From: Hymenobacter jeollabukensis
Lineage (GTDB): Bacteria; Bacteroidota; Bacteroidia; Cytophagales; Hymenobacteraceae
Direction: 5' to 3'
DNA: 64,000 nucleotides
Assembly: GCF_005771675.1 (NCBI RefSeq)
Contig: NZ_VAJM01000006.1
Location: 62,001-126,000, forward strand
Shown here: piece after piece, positions 1 to 7,513 of the stretch
How the letters are laid out: every line of letters begins with the position of its first letter
Position numbering within the stretch: the stretch's first letter is position 1
The notes under the pieces: generated by a model
The model's database searches: none
Seen by the model: only the letters and a program-made list of their open reading frames with translations
Told to the model about the DNA's origin: nothing
Program-made: the position numbers and the translations under genes

Positions 1-441
1 GCGGTCGGCCACCCGGCTCTTGTGCTCCAGCGCATCCACGTTCAGGTCGACCAAACGGTGGGCGAGGCCGCGCAGGTAGCTGCGGTAGGGCGCCAGCGCG
101 GCGGGCACTGCGCCATTCTTCACGCGCTGCTGGTAGGCCGCCGCGGCCTGGGCCAGGCTGTCGATGACGGCCTGTTCGCCGGGCTCGGTCACGTTGGCAT
201 TGGCGCGGCTGAGCGCCTGGCCCAGCAGCGGCAGCCCGCCGGGCGCGGCCGGCTGGGTTTCCAGCTGGTCGATGGCGCGCAGCAGCACCTGGCCCACTTC
301 CACGGAGTAGACGTTGGTCTGGCGGATGCGGCGGGTGGTGTTGTCGAGGCGCAGCAGGGCCGTGGTGGCGTAGGCGCCCAGCACCAGCAGCAGGGCCAGT
401 ACCACGCCGAAGCCCAGGCTTATTTTCGTGCGGATGTTCAT
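1..441 (-). CDS. sensor histidine kinase, N-terminal part (cut by window edge)
   Basis: The gene starts at the ATG at 441 and runs off the left edge, giving 147 residues. The protein opens with MNIRTKISLGFGVVLALLL, a short basic stretch followed by one membrane helix (about residues 6-26). A periplasmic-looking helical region follows with the pattern LLRLDNTTRRIRQTNVYSVE. This layout is typical of KinB-like Bacteroidota sensor kinases, where the helix leads into a four-helix sensor before HAMP and kinase domains. The kinase domains are outside the window, so a methyl-accepting protein cannot be excluded. It is divergent from the AT-rich gene at 530. Pairing with the sigma-54 regulator at 7514-8881 would be speculation. 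Confidence 0.6.
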   Translation of the reverse strand, partial: MNIRTKISLGFGVVLALLLVLGAYATTALLRLDNTTRRIRQTNVYSVEVGQVLLRAIDQLETQPAAPGGLPLLGQALSRANANVTEPGEQAVIDSLAQAAAAYQQRVKNGAVPAALAPYRSYLRGLAHRLVDLNVDALEHKSRVADR

Positions 442-491
442 GGAGGAGCCACCGGGGCGGGGGAATCAGGGGGCAAGGTACCTTCAATAGC

Positions 492-499
492 TAACTTTG
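492..499 (+). promoter_or_regulatory. Bacteroidota -7 promoter element
   Basis: TAACTTTG matches the TAnnTTTG consensus of the primary Bacteroidota sigma factor exactly. It lies 31 bases before the ATG of the orphan gene at 530, inside AT-rich DNA. No clear -33 TTG is visible at the usual distance. Confidence 0.55.
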
Positions 500-529
500 A
501 TTGTAGTATTGATCTTAACATAGACTGGC

Positions 530-1057
530 ATGAACCCTTTATTGGAACATATCATAAATCTTGAAGAAGATCAGAAATACCAAGAAGCTTACGAATTCTA
601 CCGAGTTTTATATTCCGCCAACAAGCTGGACTACGATATATGGAAGAATTTTTATATATTCTTATGGCTTGCACTTGAGGAGACTCCAGAATTTTTTCAA
701 GAAAAAATAAATTTACAAAGCCTGCTTCCGACCATGCTTACTGAGGGAAAACAGAATTTCTCGACGCTGGCAGACTTTAATTTCATTGCAGGCTATACTG
801 TATCGATACTGCCTTATGAATTTGGTGAATTTAGTACCATGGAAGATGAAGCCACACGAATGCTACTTAAAGCATTTGAACTTGATCCGTCAAATACAAT
901 CTACAGAATGGTTTATTTAGGCAATAATTCCAGTAAAAGCGAGGAATACCTCAAGTCGACAGCTGAGGCAGGCCCTATTGTATTGCATAAATTCGCAGGA
1001 GCAGGGATGTTGAATAAATATTTCAGACAAGTATTATTTCGCTTAAATAAAGAATAG
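530..1057 (+). CDS. AT-rich hypothetical protein (175 aa)
   Basis: No family recognised. The predicted product is acidic, cytosolic and mostly helical, without signal peptide or membrane segment. A stretch near residues 105-125 (KAFELDPSNTIYRMVYLG) resembles a single TPR-like helix pair. Base composition is the striking point: the gene is rich in A and T and uses AAA, TTT, ATA and AAT freely, while all neighbours are strongly GC-rich. That suggests recent transfer. Lone small acidic AT-rich genes of this kind in Bacteroidota are often immunity proteins or remnants of toxin cassettes, but no toxin gene is beside it, so this is only a guess. A consensus -7 element stands 31 bases upstream. Confidence 0.75.
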   Translation: MNPLLEHIINLEEDQKYQEAYEFYRVLYSANKLDYDIWKNFYIFLWLALEETPEFFQEKINLQSLLPTMLTEGKQNFSTLADFNFIAGYTVSILPYEFGEFSTMEDEATRMLLKAFELDPSNTIYRMVYLGNNSSKSEEYLKSTAEAGPIVLHKFAGAGMLNKYFRQVLFRLNKE

Positions 1058-1150
1058 GGGTATTGAAAGCATCTACAATGGCATAAGTTCTTTTTATTTC
1101 AGTCGACCCCTATTTCCTAGGGAAGCTTTGCTTCTTGGCTTGGGTTCCTT

Positions 1151-1192
1151 CAACGAAGCGGTAGAGATGCTTCGACTGCGCTCAGCATGACG
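1151..1192. repeat. dispersed intergenic repeat, half copy
   Basis: The 42 bases contain CGGTAGAGATGCTTCGACTG followed by CGCTCAGCATGACG. They match the right arm of the complete palindromic copy at 36050-36130 apart from a few positions. Only one arm is present here. The preceding bases 1058-1150 hold no gene. Confidence 0.75.
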
Positions 1193-1204
1193 TTCTGAAA
1201 ACAA

Positions 1205-2029
1205 CTACGACCGCCGAATCTCTTCCTTCAAATGCTCCACGAAGCGGCCGAACTCGGGCTCAGCTTCCACGTTGGGGTGCCAGGCCAGGCCCATAGCGGC
1301 CAGGTCGTATTGGTGCTCTTTGGAGATGGTGGCGCCGGGGATGAGCTGGCCGGCGGCGTCGCGCTCGTAGCCCATGAGCCAGAGCGTATCGGAGAGGGCG
1401 GTGGTGGTCGAGAGGTCGTGGGAGACGATGACGACGGTGTTCAGCTCGTCCATGGTGGTGACTTCCACGATGATTTTCTTCAGCTCGTCGATCATAGCCA
1501 CGTCGAGGCCGGAGAAGGGCTCGTCGAGCAGGATGAGGTGCTCGGAGCAGAGCAGCTGCTGAGCAATGGCGCCGCGCTGGCGCTGGCCGCCGGAGAGCTG
1601 GGCGGGGAATTTCTTGCGGTGAGGCGTCAGGCAGAAGCGTTCGAGGAAGGCTTCGACTTCCTGCCGGGCGGCCTCGGGCTGGTGCTTTTGCTGGGCGGCC
1701 AGCAGCAGGTTGTCGGCCAGGGTGCGGTGGTTGAACAGGGGGTAGCGCTGCTGCACCAGGCCTACGTCGCCGGGGCGGACGGGATGCTGCTCCTCCCCGA
1801 CCTGCACGGCGCCGCTACTAGGCGGCGTAAGGCCGGCGATGATGCGGCAGAGCACCGATTTGCCGATGCCGGATCGACCGTAGAAGCCCACGACCTGGCC
1901 CTGGCTCATGCCGGGGCGCACCACGTTGCGCACCTGGGCGCTGATGTCGCGCAGCACCAGCTCGCCGTGGAAGGTCATGGAAATGTTGTCGAGAGTGAGC
2001 ACGGGCTCGTGGTGGCTGTATGGTGACAT
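1205..2029 (-). CDS. ABC transporter ATP-binding protein, nitrate/taurine-type
   Basis: A 274-residue ABC ATPase. Visible motifs are Walker A GRSGIGKS (51-58), Q-loop near 93, signature LSGGQRQRG (145-153), Walker B LILLDE (165-170) and H-loop VSHD (H204). All catalytic residues are intact. I chose the ATG at 2029 (MSPYSHHEPV) because the frame upstream is only read-through of a minisatellite. It is the last gene of a minus-strand cluster; the matching permease ends 357 bases upstream. The family energises import by NitT/TauT-like permeases. Here the cognate binding protein carries an OmpA domain, so the substrate, or whether anything is transported, is unknown. The leader directly before the ATG is G-poor, with the words CTCACCATTTCACCAACTC. 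Confidence 0.85.
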   Translation of the reverse strand: MSPYSHHEPVLTLDNISMTFHGELVLRDISAQVRNVVRPGMSQGQVVGFYGRSGIGKSVLCRIIAGLTPPSSGAVQVGEEQHPVRPGDVGLVQQRYPLFNHRTLADNLLLAAQQKHQPEAARQEVEAFLERFCLTPHRKKFPAQLSGGQRQRGAIAQQLLCSEHLILLDEPFSGLDVAMIDELKKIIVEVTTMDELNTVVIVSHDLSTTTALSDTLWLMGYERDAAGQLIPGATISKEHQYDLAAMGLAWHPNVEAEPEFGRFVEHLKEEIRRS

Positions 2030-2060
2030 AGTGAGTTGGTGAAATGGTGAGTTGGATTGA
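2030..2060 (-). repeat. G-poor start-proximal leader arm
   Basis: Read on the minus strand, the 31 bases before the ATPase ATG consist of CCAACTCACCATTTCACC and a repeat of the same words, almost without G. The 15-mer AACTCACCATTTCAC also occurs before the end of the element at 6465-6569 and at 43580-43594. Confidence 0.6.
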
Positions 2061-2076
2061 CGCCACCCGTGCCGAA

Positions 2077-2349
2077 GCCTCGGAACGCGGTGGTGGAAGC
2101 TTGAATACCTGCGGCCGAGCCTTGGAGCATCGGGGCGAAGCCTTGGTGTACTGCGTCCGCACCTTGGAGCATCGAGGCGCAACCTTGGACGACCGAGGCG
2201 AAGCCTTGGACGATTGAGTTCATGCCTTGAAGCGTTGCGGCGAAGCCTTGAACGATTGGGGCTATGCCTTGGAGCATTGCGGCGAAGCTTTTGACGATTG
2301 AGGCTATGCCTTGGAGCATTGCGGCGGAGTCTTGGGATTTTCGGTTAAA
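2077..2349. repeat. 21-bp minisatellite, about 13 units
   Basis: The word GCCTTGG or a near match recurs exactly every 21 bases, at 2077, 2098 (degenerate, shifted one base), 2119, 2140, 2161, 2182, 2203, 2224, 2245, 2266, 2287, 2308 and 2329. The plus-strand consensus is close to GCCTTGGACGATTGAGGCGA plus one base. On the minus strand each unit reads as seven codons of the type (M/I)(L/V)QGxAx, open through all units. The array fills the gap between ABC permease and ATPase and would be transcribed with them. I treat it as DNA repeat rather than a gene because the reading frame runs into the ATPase and has no convincing start. Confidence 0.85.
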
Positions 2350-2386
2350 AACGCCGCAGGTCTGGACTCAGCTTCCTTCCTACCGG

Positions 2387-3169
2387 CTACCCCTGCCCGG
2401 CGGCTGCCAGGGCCGAGTACGGGAAGAACACGCGGCGCAGCAGGCCGAAGAGGTAGTCCTGGGCGGCGCCGGTGGCCAGGATGACCAGCTGGATGGCCAG
2501 CACGCCGTCGAGGTGGAGGTAGCGGTTTTGCTTGTAGAGCAGCAGCCCGATGCCGCCTTCCGACTGGTAGAGCGTTTCCACCAGGGTAATCATCGTCCAG
2601 ATGATGGCGAAGTTCTGGCGGACCACTTCCAGCATCAGGTCCAGCTTGCCCAGCACCACCACTTCCCAGAAGCTGCGCCACTCGCCCAGGCCCAGGGTGC
2701 GGGCGTGGTCCATTTCCTCCTGGGTGGTCATCAGGATGACGCTGGTCATGCCGGTGACCAGGTACACGGTGGTGGCGAAGACGAGCACCGACAGCTTTAC
2801 CTCGTGGCCGGAGCTCATCATCAGGGCCATGAAGAAGGTGAGGCCGGTGAGGGTGAGGTAGCGCATCTTGGTGGCGGCGTAGGCCAGCGGGCGGAAGAAG
2901 GGCAGCGCCGTCAGGTAGGAAATCAGCAGGGCCAGCACCGTGCCGATGGCCAGGGCCTGCAAAGCGGTGGTCATGCTGGCCCACAGCTCCTGGATGAGGC
3001 CCTGCGTGGTGGTCAGGTCACGCAGGGCGCGTAGGACCTGGCCCAGGCTGGGGAACATTTGCACCGGGTAAAAGGCCCAGAGCAGCACCAGCACTAGCAC
3101 CTGCAGGGCTACCATCGTGGTGAAGACCGAGCGGCGCGGGGTGGCGTTGGGGGAGAACAGCTCTTTCAT
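2387..3169 (-). CDS. ABC transporter permease, nitrate/taurine-type
   Basis: A 260-residue integral membrane protein from ATG 3169 (MKELFSPNATPRR). Hydrophobic segments occur near residues 17-35, 65-90, 103-120, 125-147, about 185-205 and 220-245, fitting the usual six helices. The cytoplasmic coupling (EAA) loop is at about 151-170, with MDHARTLGLGEWRSFWEV. The length is normal for SsuC/TauC-type permeases. It stands between the binding-protein/OmpA fusion upstream (348-base gap) and the ATPase downstream (minisatellite gap). The longer frame upstream runs through a dispersed repeat and is not credible coding. Confidence 0.85.
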   Translation of the reverse strand: MKELFSPNATPRRSVFTTMVALQVLVLVLLWAFYPVQMFPSLGQVLRALRDLTTTQGLIQELWASMTTALQALAIGTVLALLISYLTALPFFRPLAYAATKMRYLTLTGLTFFMALMMSSGHEVKLSVLVFATTVYLVTGMTSVILMTTQEEMDHARTLGLGEWRSFWEVVVLGKLDLMLEVVRQNFAIIWTMITLVETLYQSEGGIGLLLYKQNRYLHLDGVLAIQLVILATGAAQDYLFGLLRRVFFPYSALAAAGQG

Positions 3170-3225
3170 AGGGACCGGCCTGGCGTAAGGCGGTTGGGGT
3201 GTTTGTTGAGAAGGATAAAGGCCGT

Positions 3226-3342
3226 CATGTCGAGCGAAGTCGAGACATCTCGCCGGATAGTAATTCCTTCGTTGAACGACGAATCTGCTATCTGACAGCA
3301 GCACGCAAGATTCTTCGCTTCGCTCTGAATGACGAGCTGGCT
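3226..3342. repeat. degenerate dispersed inverted repeat
   Basis: The region starts with GTCATGTCGAGCGAAGTCGA and ends with CTTCGCTTCGCTCTGAATGA. The two ends are imperfect complements around the core motif of the dispersed family seen at 1151 and 36050. It sits in the gap between the binding-protein/OmpA gene and the permease. Confidence 0.6.
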
Positions 3343-3410
3343 GATTCGAGCTTAACTCAGCAGCCGGCAAACCAGCCAGCCGAGCACGAAGCCGGCCTGG
3401 GCCGCTGCTT

Positions 3411-3441
3411 GCAGGCGCCCCGTTACCGGCGGGGCGCCTGC
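3411..3441. terminator. GC-rich hairpin between SBP/OmpA gene and permease
   Basis: GCAGGCGCCCCG and CGGGGCGCCTGC form a perfect 12-bp stem with a 7-base loop. There is no T-run on either side, so it may stabilise or process the transcript rather than terminate it. With the repeat at 3226-3342 it accounts for most of the 348-base gap. Confidence 0.5.
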
Positions 3442-3517
3442 GGCATCTTGCGGATAATCGGCTAGTAGATCGGGCGTAGGGATAAAGCACGCGGGATACC
3501 AGGGCCCGCAAGACCCC

Positions 3518-5296
3518 TTAGTTGCCGAGGACGATTTCGACGCGGCGGTTTTTGGCGCGGCCGTCCTCGGTGGTGTTGGCGGCCACGGGCTCCAGGGCGC
3601 CGTGGGCGTAGACCTGCACGCGGCCGTCGGGAAACGAAGAGCGACTTTTGGCCTCCAGCCAGCTTTTGACGGCCAGGGCACGTTGCTCGGAGAGCTGCTG
3701 GTTCTTATCAGCGTTGCCCACGTTGTCGGTGTGGCCGTGCACGGCGACTTTCAGGCGGCCGGCCACCACCAGGTCGTCGAAGAGGCGGTTGAGGTCCTGC
3801 TCGGCGGCCGGGGTGAAGGCGCTGCGGCCGGTTTCAAACTCGATGTTCCAGGCCCGCTTGCTCACGCTCTGGCGGATTTCGTCGTCGGCGACAAACTGCT
3901 GCTGCTCGGCCGGGGCAATGGTTTTGCCCTTGTACTGCGCCTGTAGCTTCTTCAGGATGCTCAGGTCCAGCATCTGGTCGAGGGGCACGTAGCTGGGCAG
4001 CTCCTTGGGGTAGAGCCGGCTTTGCACGTCGCCGAAGGTTTTGTAGACGGAGGCGTAGATGTTGGTGCCGCCGTTGTCGAGGCCGAACAGGGTGAGGTTG
4101 TCGGCGAAGTTGAAGGCCTTGCTGCCGCCCAGTTCCACCACTTCGCCGGTTCGGTCGGCTTCGCTTACGCCCTTGTAGTAGCGCAGCCAGTAGCTGCCGG
4201 GCTTGTCCTTGTCGCCATACACCTCGCTGGAAATATCCGCGGCGCGCTGCAGAGCTTCCGGGTGGCTTTTCACCTGGTCGCCGGCCACGGCCAGGGCGGT
4301 GATGATGCCGGTTACCTCTTTCTCGTGGGCGTCGTACCAGCGCTTCGTGGTGACCATGATGTTGGGCATCTGGTTGCTGTAGTCCTTGGTCGAGACGATG
4401 TTCACGAGCCCGCCTTTCTGCTTGGCAATGTTCACGTCGCCGGGCGTCCAGGTGGCTACCGCGTCGGCCACCACGTCGACTTTCACGCCGGTGCTGCGGC
4501 CTTTCACCACTTTCAGGCGCTGCTCGGGCTTGCCGAGGATGTATTTCTCGGCGGCCACCAGGAAGTCGGAGGCGGCCATGAAGTTCACCGCTTCGGGGTC
4601 GTAGGTCGTCTCGTCGGGGTTGACTTTGAGGCCGTTGTCGGCGCACCACTTCAGGGCAATATTCTGGTCCCCGTCGCGCAGGTAGCAGGCAATGGTCTTG
4701 CCCAGGGCCGATTTGGGGTTGTCGAGCCACTCTTTCGGGCCCATCAGCTTGTCTTCGCCGAACGACTTACCGGGGCTGTAGGGCAGAATCTGCAGGCCGG
4801 TGCCGGCTTTTTCCAGCTGCTGCTGCACGGCCGAGAAGGCCGGCAATCCGTCGCCCATGATGCTCACGATGAGGCCGGGCGTCTGGGGGTTGTTCTGCAG
4901 GTCGAGGGCGTTTTTCACCAGATCGGCCTGCATTTTGGCCACGTCGTCCTGCCGCACAATCTGCATGTCGATGCCGTTGGCAGCCATTGCCGAGCCTTCG
5001 GTGCTGCGCGGGCCACCGTTGGCCAGCATGGCGCCCATCTGCGAGTTCCAGGCCATTACTTCCCAGGTCACCGGCGTGCCTTTCTCGGCCGGCGTAGTGG
5101 CGGGCAGCGGGGCCAGCGGCACCGCCACGTTGGTGCGGGAGCCCCCCGCCTGGGTGGGCAGCTCGATGCTGTTCAGCAGCACCGACTGCGTTTCGGCTTT
5201 CTGGAAGACGGCCCCGCTGCTAATGAGCTTGTTGATGCCGAAGTAAGCGGCCAGCACCAGCAGCAGGCCGATGACGATTTTACCGCGAGTTGTCAT
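3518..5296 (-). CDS. membrane-anchored substrate-binding protein fused to OmpA domain
   Basis: A 592-residue fusion. An N-terminal membrane helix at about 7-23 (IVIGLLLVLAAYFG) lacks a cleavage site, so it looks like an anchor. Residues about 60-460 resemble a NitT/TauT- or phosphate-type periplasmic binding protein. Residues 481-592 are an OmpA-like peptidoglycan-binding domain with GHTDNVG (521-527), the LSEQRA stretch and the terminal GRAKNRRVE. The topology resembles MotB: inner membrane, then binding domain, then cell-wall anchor. The ATG at 5296 gives the anchor helix; the frame upstream is repeat DNA. It lies between the PspA-like gene and the permease. Database records do carry the name 'substrate-binding/OmpA family' for such proteins, but I know of no assigned function. 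Confidence 0.85.
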   Translation of the reverse strand: MTTRGKIVIGLLLVLAAYFGINKLISSGAVFQKAETQSVLLNSIELPTQAGGSRTNVAVPLAPLPATTPAEKGTPVTWEVMAWNSQMGAMLANGGPRSTEGSAMAANGIDMQIVRQDDVAKMQADLVKNALDLQNNPQTPGLIVSIMGDGLPAFSAVQQQLEKAGTGLQILPYSPGKSFGEDKLMGPKEWLDNPKSALGKTIACYLRDGDQNIALKWCADNGLKVNPDETTYDPEAVNFMAASDFLVAAEKYILGKPEQRLKVVKGRSTGVKVDVVADAVATWTPGDVNIAKQKGGLVNIVSTKDYSNQMPNIMVTTKRWYDAHEKEVTGIITALAVAGDQVKSHPEALQRAADISSEVYGDKDKPGSYWLRYYKGVSEADRTGEVVELGGSKAFNFADNLTLFGLDNGGTNIYASVYKTFGDVQSRLYPKELPSYVPLDQMLDLSILKKLQAQYKGKTIAPAEQQQFVADDEIRQSVSKRAWNIEFETGRSAFTPAAEQDLNRLFDDLVVAGRLKVAVHGHTDNVGNADKNQQLSEQRALAVKSWLEAKSRSSFPDGRVQVYAHGALEPVAANTTEDGRAKNRRVEIVLGN

Positions 5297-5477
5297 GATG
5301 GGTAGTGTGAAAAATGTGGTTGGAATGTGCGGAATGTGCGGAATGTGCGGAATGAGGAGAATGTGAGGAATGAGAAAATGTGGTATCTGATCTTTAAGTG
5401 GTTCAGCGTAACTGCGTCGACGCACTGTCCTCATTTTTCACATTTTTCACATTTCTCACATTCCCCCACATTCAACT
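5297..5477. repeat. stop/start paired-arm intergenic element
   Basis: The gap between the PspA-like and SBP/OmpA genes (both minus) is built of short tandem words. On the plus strand GGAATGTGC is repeated three times at about 5325-5352, with degenerate copies around it. CACATTTTTCACATTTCTCA lies at about 5439-5461. The two sides are imperfect complements, so the gap can fold. Read as mRNA, the stop-side arm is C-poor and the start-side arm G-poor. Confidence 0.7.
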
Positions 5478-6464
5478 CTAGTCCAGCAGCTTGCTAAAGG
5501 CGTCGTTGCTGGCCTGGGCGGTGGCGCGGGGCGTCTGGCCGACGGCTTTTTCGTCGAGCAGGGAGTTGAAGTCGCCCTTCTGGTATTTCTCCAGCAGGCG
5601 CTGGCCTTTCTCGCTCATCACCCCGTTCTGGATGTCCATTTCCTTCACAAAGGCCTGGGAGTAGCGCATGGCCTGCTTGATCTGGCCCAGCTTCATGGCC
5701 ATGTCCTGGGCCACGCGGTCGGTAGCCAGGTCGAAGAAGTACTTCTTGTCCGGGTCGCCGCGCAGGATGTTCATAGCAGCGCGCATGCCGCTGCTGGTGC
5801 GCTTCACCAACTCGTACTCGTCTTTCAGCAGGTTCACCTTGAACTTGGAGTTGTCGATCTGGCGCAGGGCGGCTTTCAGGATCTGGCGCATCACCAGGCT
5901 CACGTTGGCGGTGGTGGTCAGCATGGGCTGCAGGCGGGCGTTGTAGTCTTCGAGCTGGGCGGCGCGGGAGGCGTACTGCTCGGCGGCGTCCTTTTCGCCC
6001 TGGCGCTGGGCCGAGGTGGCCAGGCTCAGGTACTCCTGCATCTGCTGCTTGTTGCCGTCCATCTTGCGCTTCACCAGCTCGTGGGCGCCCTCCACGTGGG
6101 CCACTTCGGCGTCCATTTTCTTGGCCTCCTGCTCGGTGTTGCGGATGTAGTCCTGCATGATGCCGATGGGGTCCGTCTCGACGAAAATGCCGGCGGCGGT
6201 GCGGAAGATGCGCTGCCCGGCGTACCACAGGCCGGCCTTGATGCGCTTGCTGGTCACGAGCAGAAACATGGCGAACAGCGCGCCCAGCCCGATGCCGAGC
6301 TTCACCGTGTCGAACACCATGTCGACCAGGAACGGGACGATGGAGCCCCAGAAGTACACGCCGGTGCCGACGGCGCCCGCGAGGAAAATCCAGCCGGCTA
6401 CTTTTTCCGGCTTCTGCCACTTGGCGAGTCCAGCTTCGTGGTCAGTGGAAAGCATTGTGTCCAT
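5478..6464 (-). CDS. two-helix membrane protein with long PspA-like coiled coil
   Basis: Length 328 residues from ATG 6464 (MDTMLSTDHE); an internal ATG at 6455 is possible. Two hydrophobic helices lie near 23-46 and 54-72. The rest is cytosolic and highly charged, with predicted coiled coil at about 105-200 (for example EQEAKKMDAEVAHVEGAHEL) and a helical tail. The arrangement recalls PspA/IM30-type envelope-stress proteins, but with true membrane segments; similarity to that family is my impression, not demonstrated. It is the second gene of the ABC/OmpA cluster, so it could couple the transporter to membrane stress or act as a scaffold. Confidence 0.75.
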   Translation of the reverse strand: MDTMLSTDHEAGLAKWQKPEKVAGWIFLAGAVGTGVYFWGSIVPFLVDMVFDTVKLGIGLGALFAMFLLVTSKRIKAGLWYAGQRIFRTAAGIFVETDPIGIMQDYIRNTEQEAKKMDAEVAHVEGAHELVKRKMDGNKQQMQEYLSLATSAQRQGEKDAAEQYASRAAQLEDYNARLQPMLTTTANVSLVMRQILKAALRQIDNSKFKVNLLKDEYELVKRTSSGMRAAMNILRGDPDKKYFFDLATDRVAQDMAMKLGQIKQAMRYSQAFVKEMDIQNGVMSEKGQRLLEKYQKGDFNSLLDEKAVGQTPRATAQASNDAFSKLLD

Positions 6465-6569
6465 TTGGTGAAAAGGTGAGTTTGTGAAATAGTGAGTTTG
6501 ATGCGGTGATTCAGAAGCGGCGAAAGGGCGAGGAGTTGTTGAACTGCAACTCACCATTTCACCACCTCT
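6465..6569. repeat. stop/start paired-arm intergenic element
   Basis: The plus strand reads GGTGAAAAGGTGAGTTTGTG with repeats at about 6468-6500, and AACTCACCATTTCACCACCT followed by CTATTTCACC at about 6548-6577. The arms are imperfect complements. On the minus-strand mRNA the C-poor arm follows the stop of the 6570-7304 gene and the G-poor arm directly precedes the ATG at 6464. Confidence 0.7.
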
Positions 6570-7304
6570 CTATTTCACCGGCAGCGTGAGCAGAAAGCTC
6601 TGGGCGGCCTGGAAGTGGGCGTGCAGGTCGGCGGCGGCGCTGGCGTTGGCCAACTCGTAGGAAGCCAGGGCCGCCTGGGCTTTCTGGCGCTCCTCCCCTA
6701 GCTGCTGCTGGGCGGCCTGCAGCTCCTGGCTTTTGGATTCCAGCTGCCGGGTCAGCTCGGCCAGGTCGGCCTGCAGCTTCTGCTCCTGGGCCAGCAGCTG
6801 CACGATGACGCTGGGGCGGGTGTTGGGAATCTTGATTTCGCCGAGCTTCTCCTTGTGCCGCTCCAGCACCTTGTTGCGGTCCGACTGCAGGGTGCGCTCA
6901 AACTGATCGGCCGAGGCCAGCAGCTCCGGCACCGAGAGGCCCGTCACGGCCGCGAAGGCGTGGAAGGCCGTCTGGTAGAGCACCGGGCCCGACAGCCCGC
7001 TGGCGGCCATGCTACGCACCATCTTGCAGTAAGCGGCGAAGTCCTTGCCGTCGCCAGCCAGCAAGCCGTTGATGTGGTCAGTGTGGCGCTGCTCGGGCTG
7101 CGTCACGGCGGGCGCCGGCGGACTGAAAGCGGCTCCGGCCGCCGCGGGCCCCTGCGGCGCCAGCGGCGCAGCCGGCGCAAAGGCCGGGGCTACCGGCGCC
7201 GCACCCGGCAAGGGCCGGGCCTGCGGGGTGCTGGGGGCCGCCGCGTCGTCGCTTTCGACGAAGAAGTCTTTGGCGGCTTTGGCGATGTTGTCGAAGATGG
7301 CCAT
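6570..7304 (-). CDS. coiled-coil hypothetical protein, first gene of ABC/OmpA cluster
   Basis: A 244-residue soluble protein. The N-terminus (MAIFDNIAKAAKDFFVESDD) looks like an amphipathic helix. Residues about 25-75 are a Pro/Ala-rich linker. A helical domain spans about 80-150, and a coiled coil about 155-225 (for example LQADLAELTRQLESKSQELQ). There is no signal peptide or membrane helix, so it is probably cytosolic, perhaps membrane-associated through its first helix. I do not recognise the family. It starts the cluster; the AT-rich stretch at 7380-7450 upstream is the likely promoter region, though no exact TAnnTTTG stands out. Confidence 0.75.
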   Translation of the reverse strand: MAIFDNIAKAAKDFFVESDDAAAPSTPQARPLPGAAPVAPAFAPAAPLAPQGPAAAGAAFSPPAPAVTQPEQRHTDHINGLLAGDGKDFAAYCKMVRSMAASGLSGPVLYQTAFHAFAAVTGLSVPELLASADQFERTLQSDRNKVLERHKEKLGEIKIPNTRPSVIVQLLAQEQKLQADLAELTRQLESKSQELQAAQQQLGEERQKAQAALASYELANASAAADLHAHFQAAQSFLLTLPVK

Positions 7305-7461
7305 TGGAAAAGGCGGTTAGGGTAACGTCTTGCGGGACGCGGACCCTAAGCCAATCCAGATGCCGATGAGCCGATACCAAATCAGCAACCAATTATAGCA
7401 ACCTGATTATCAAAGTATAAAAATCAAATTCCACAAATTCAGCCGGGCCATAAAGCAGCCA

Positions 7462-7482
7462 ACCCTTCCGTTTTGGAAGGGT
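7462..7482. terminator. hairpin downstream of sigma-54 regulator
   Basis: ACCCTTCC and GGAAGGGT form an 8-bp stem with a 5-base loop, 31 bases past the stop of the response regulator. The T-run is poor (GCTTTAT on the minus strand), so it is a weak terminator candidate. Confidence 0.45.
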
Positions 7483-7513
7483 CGGCGTTGTCGAAACGGA
7501 GTTCTGAAAGGGC

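Noticed and set aside
1975-2319. Protein of MLQGIAS-type heptads encoded by the minisatellite
   Set aside because: Open only because the unit is 21 bases; it has no start context and runs into the ATPase coding region. Kept as a finding, not as a gene.
4022-5305. 427-residue frame antisense to the SBP/OmpA gene
   Set aside because: No signal, domain or start context; mirrors the codon bias of the real gene.
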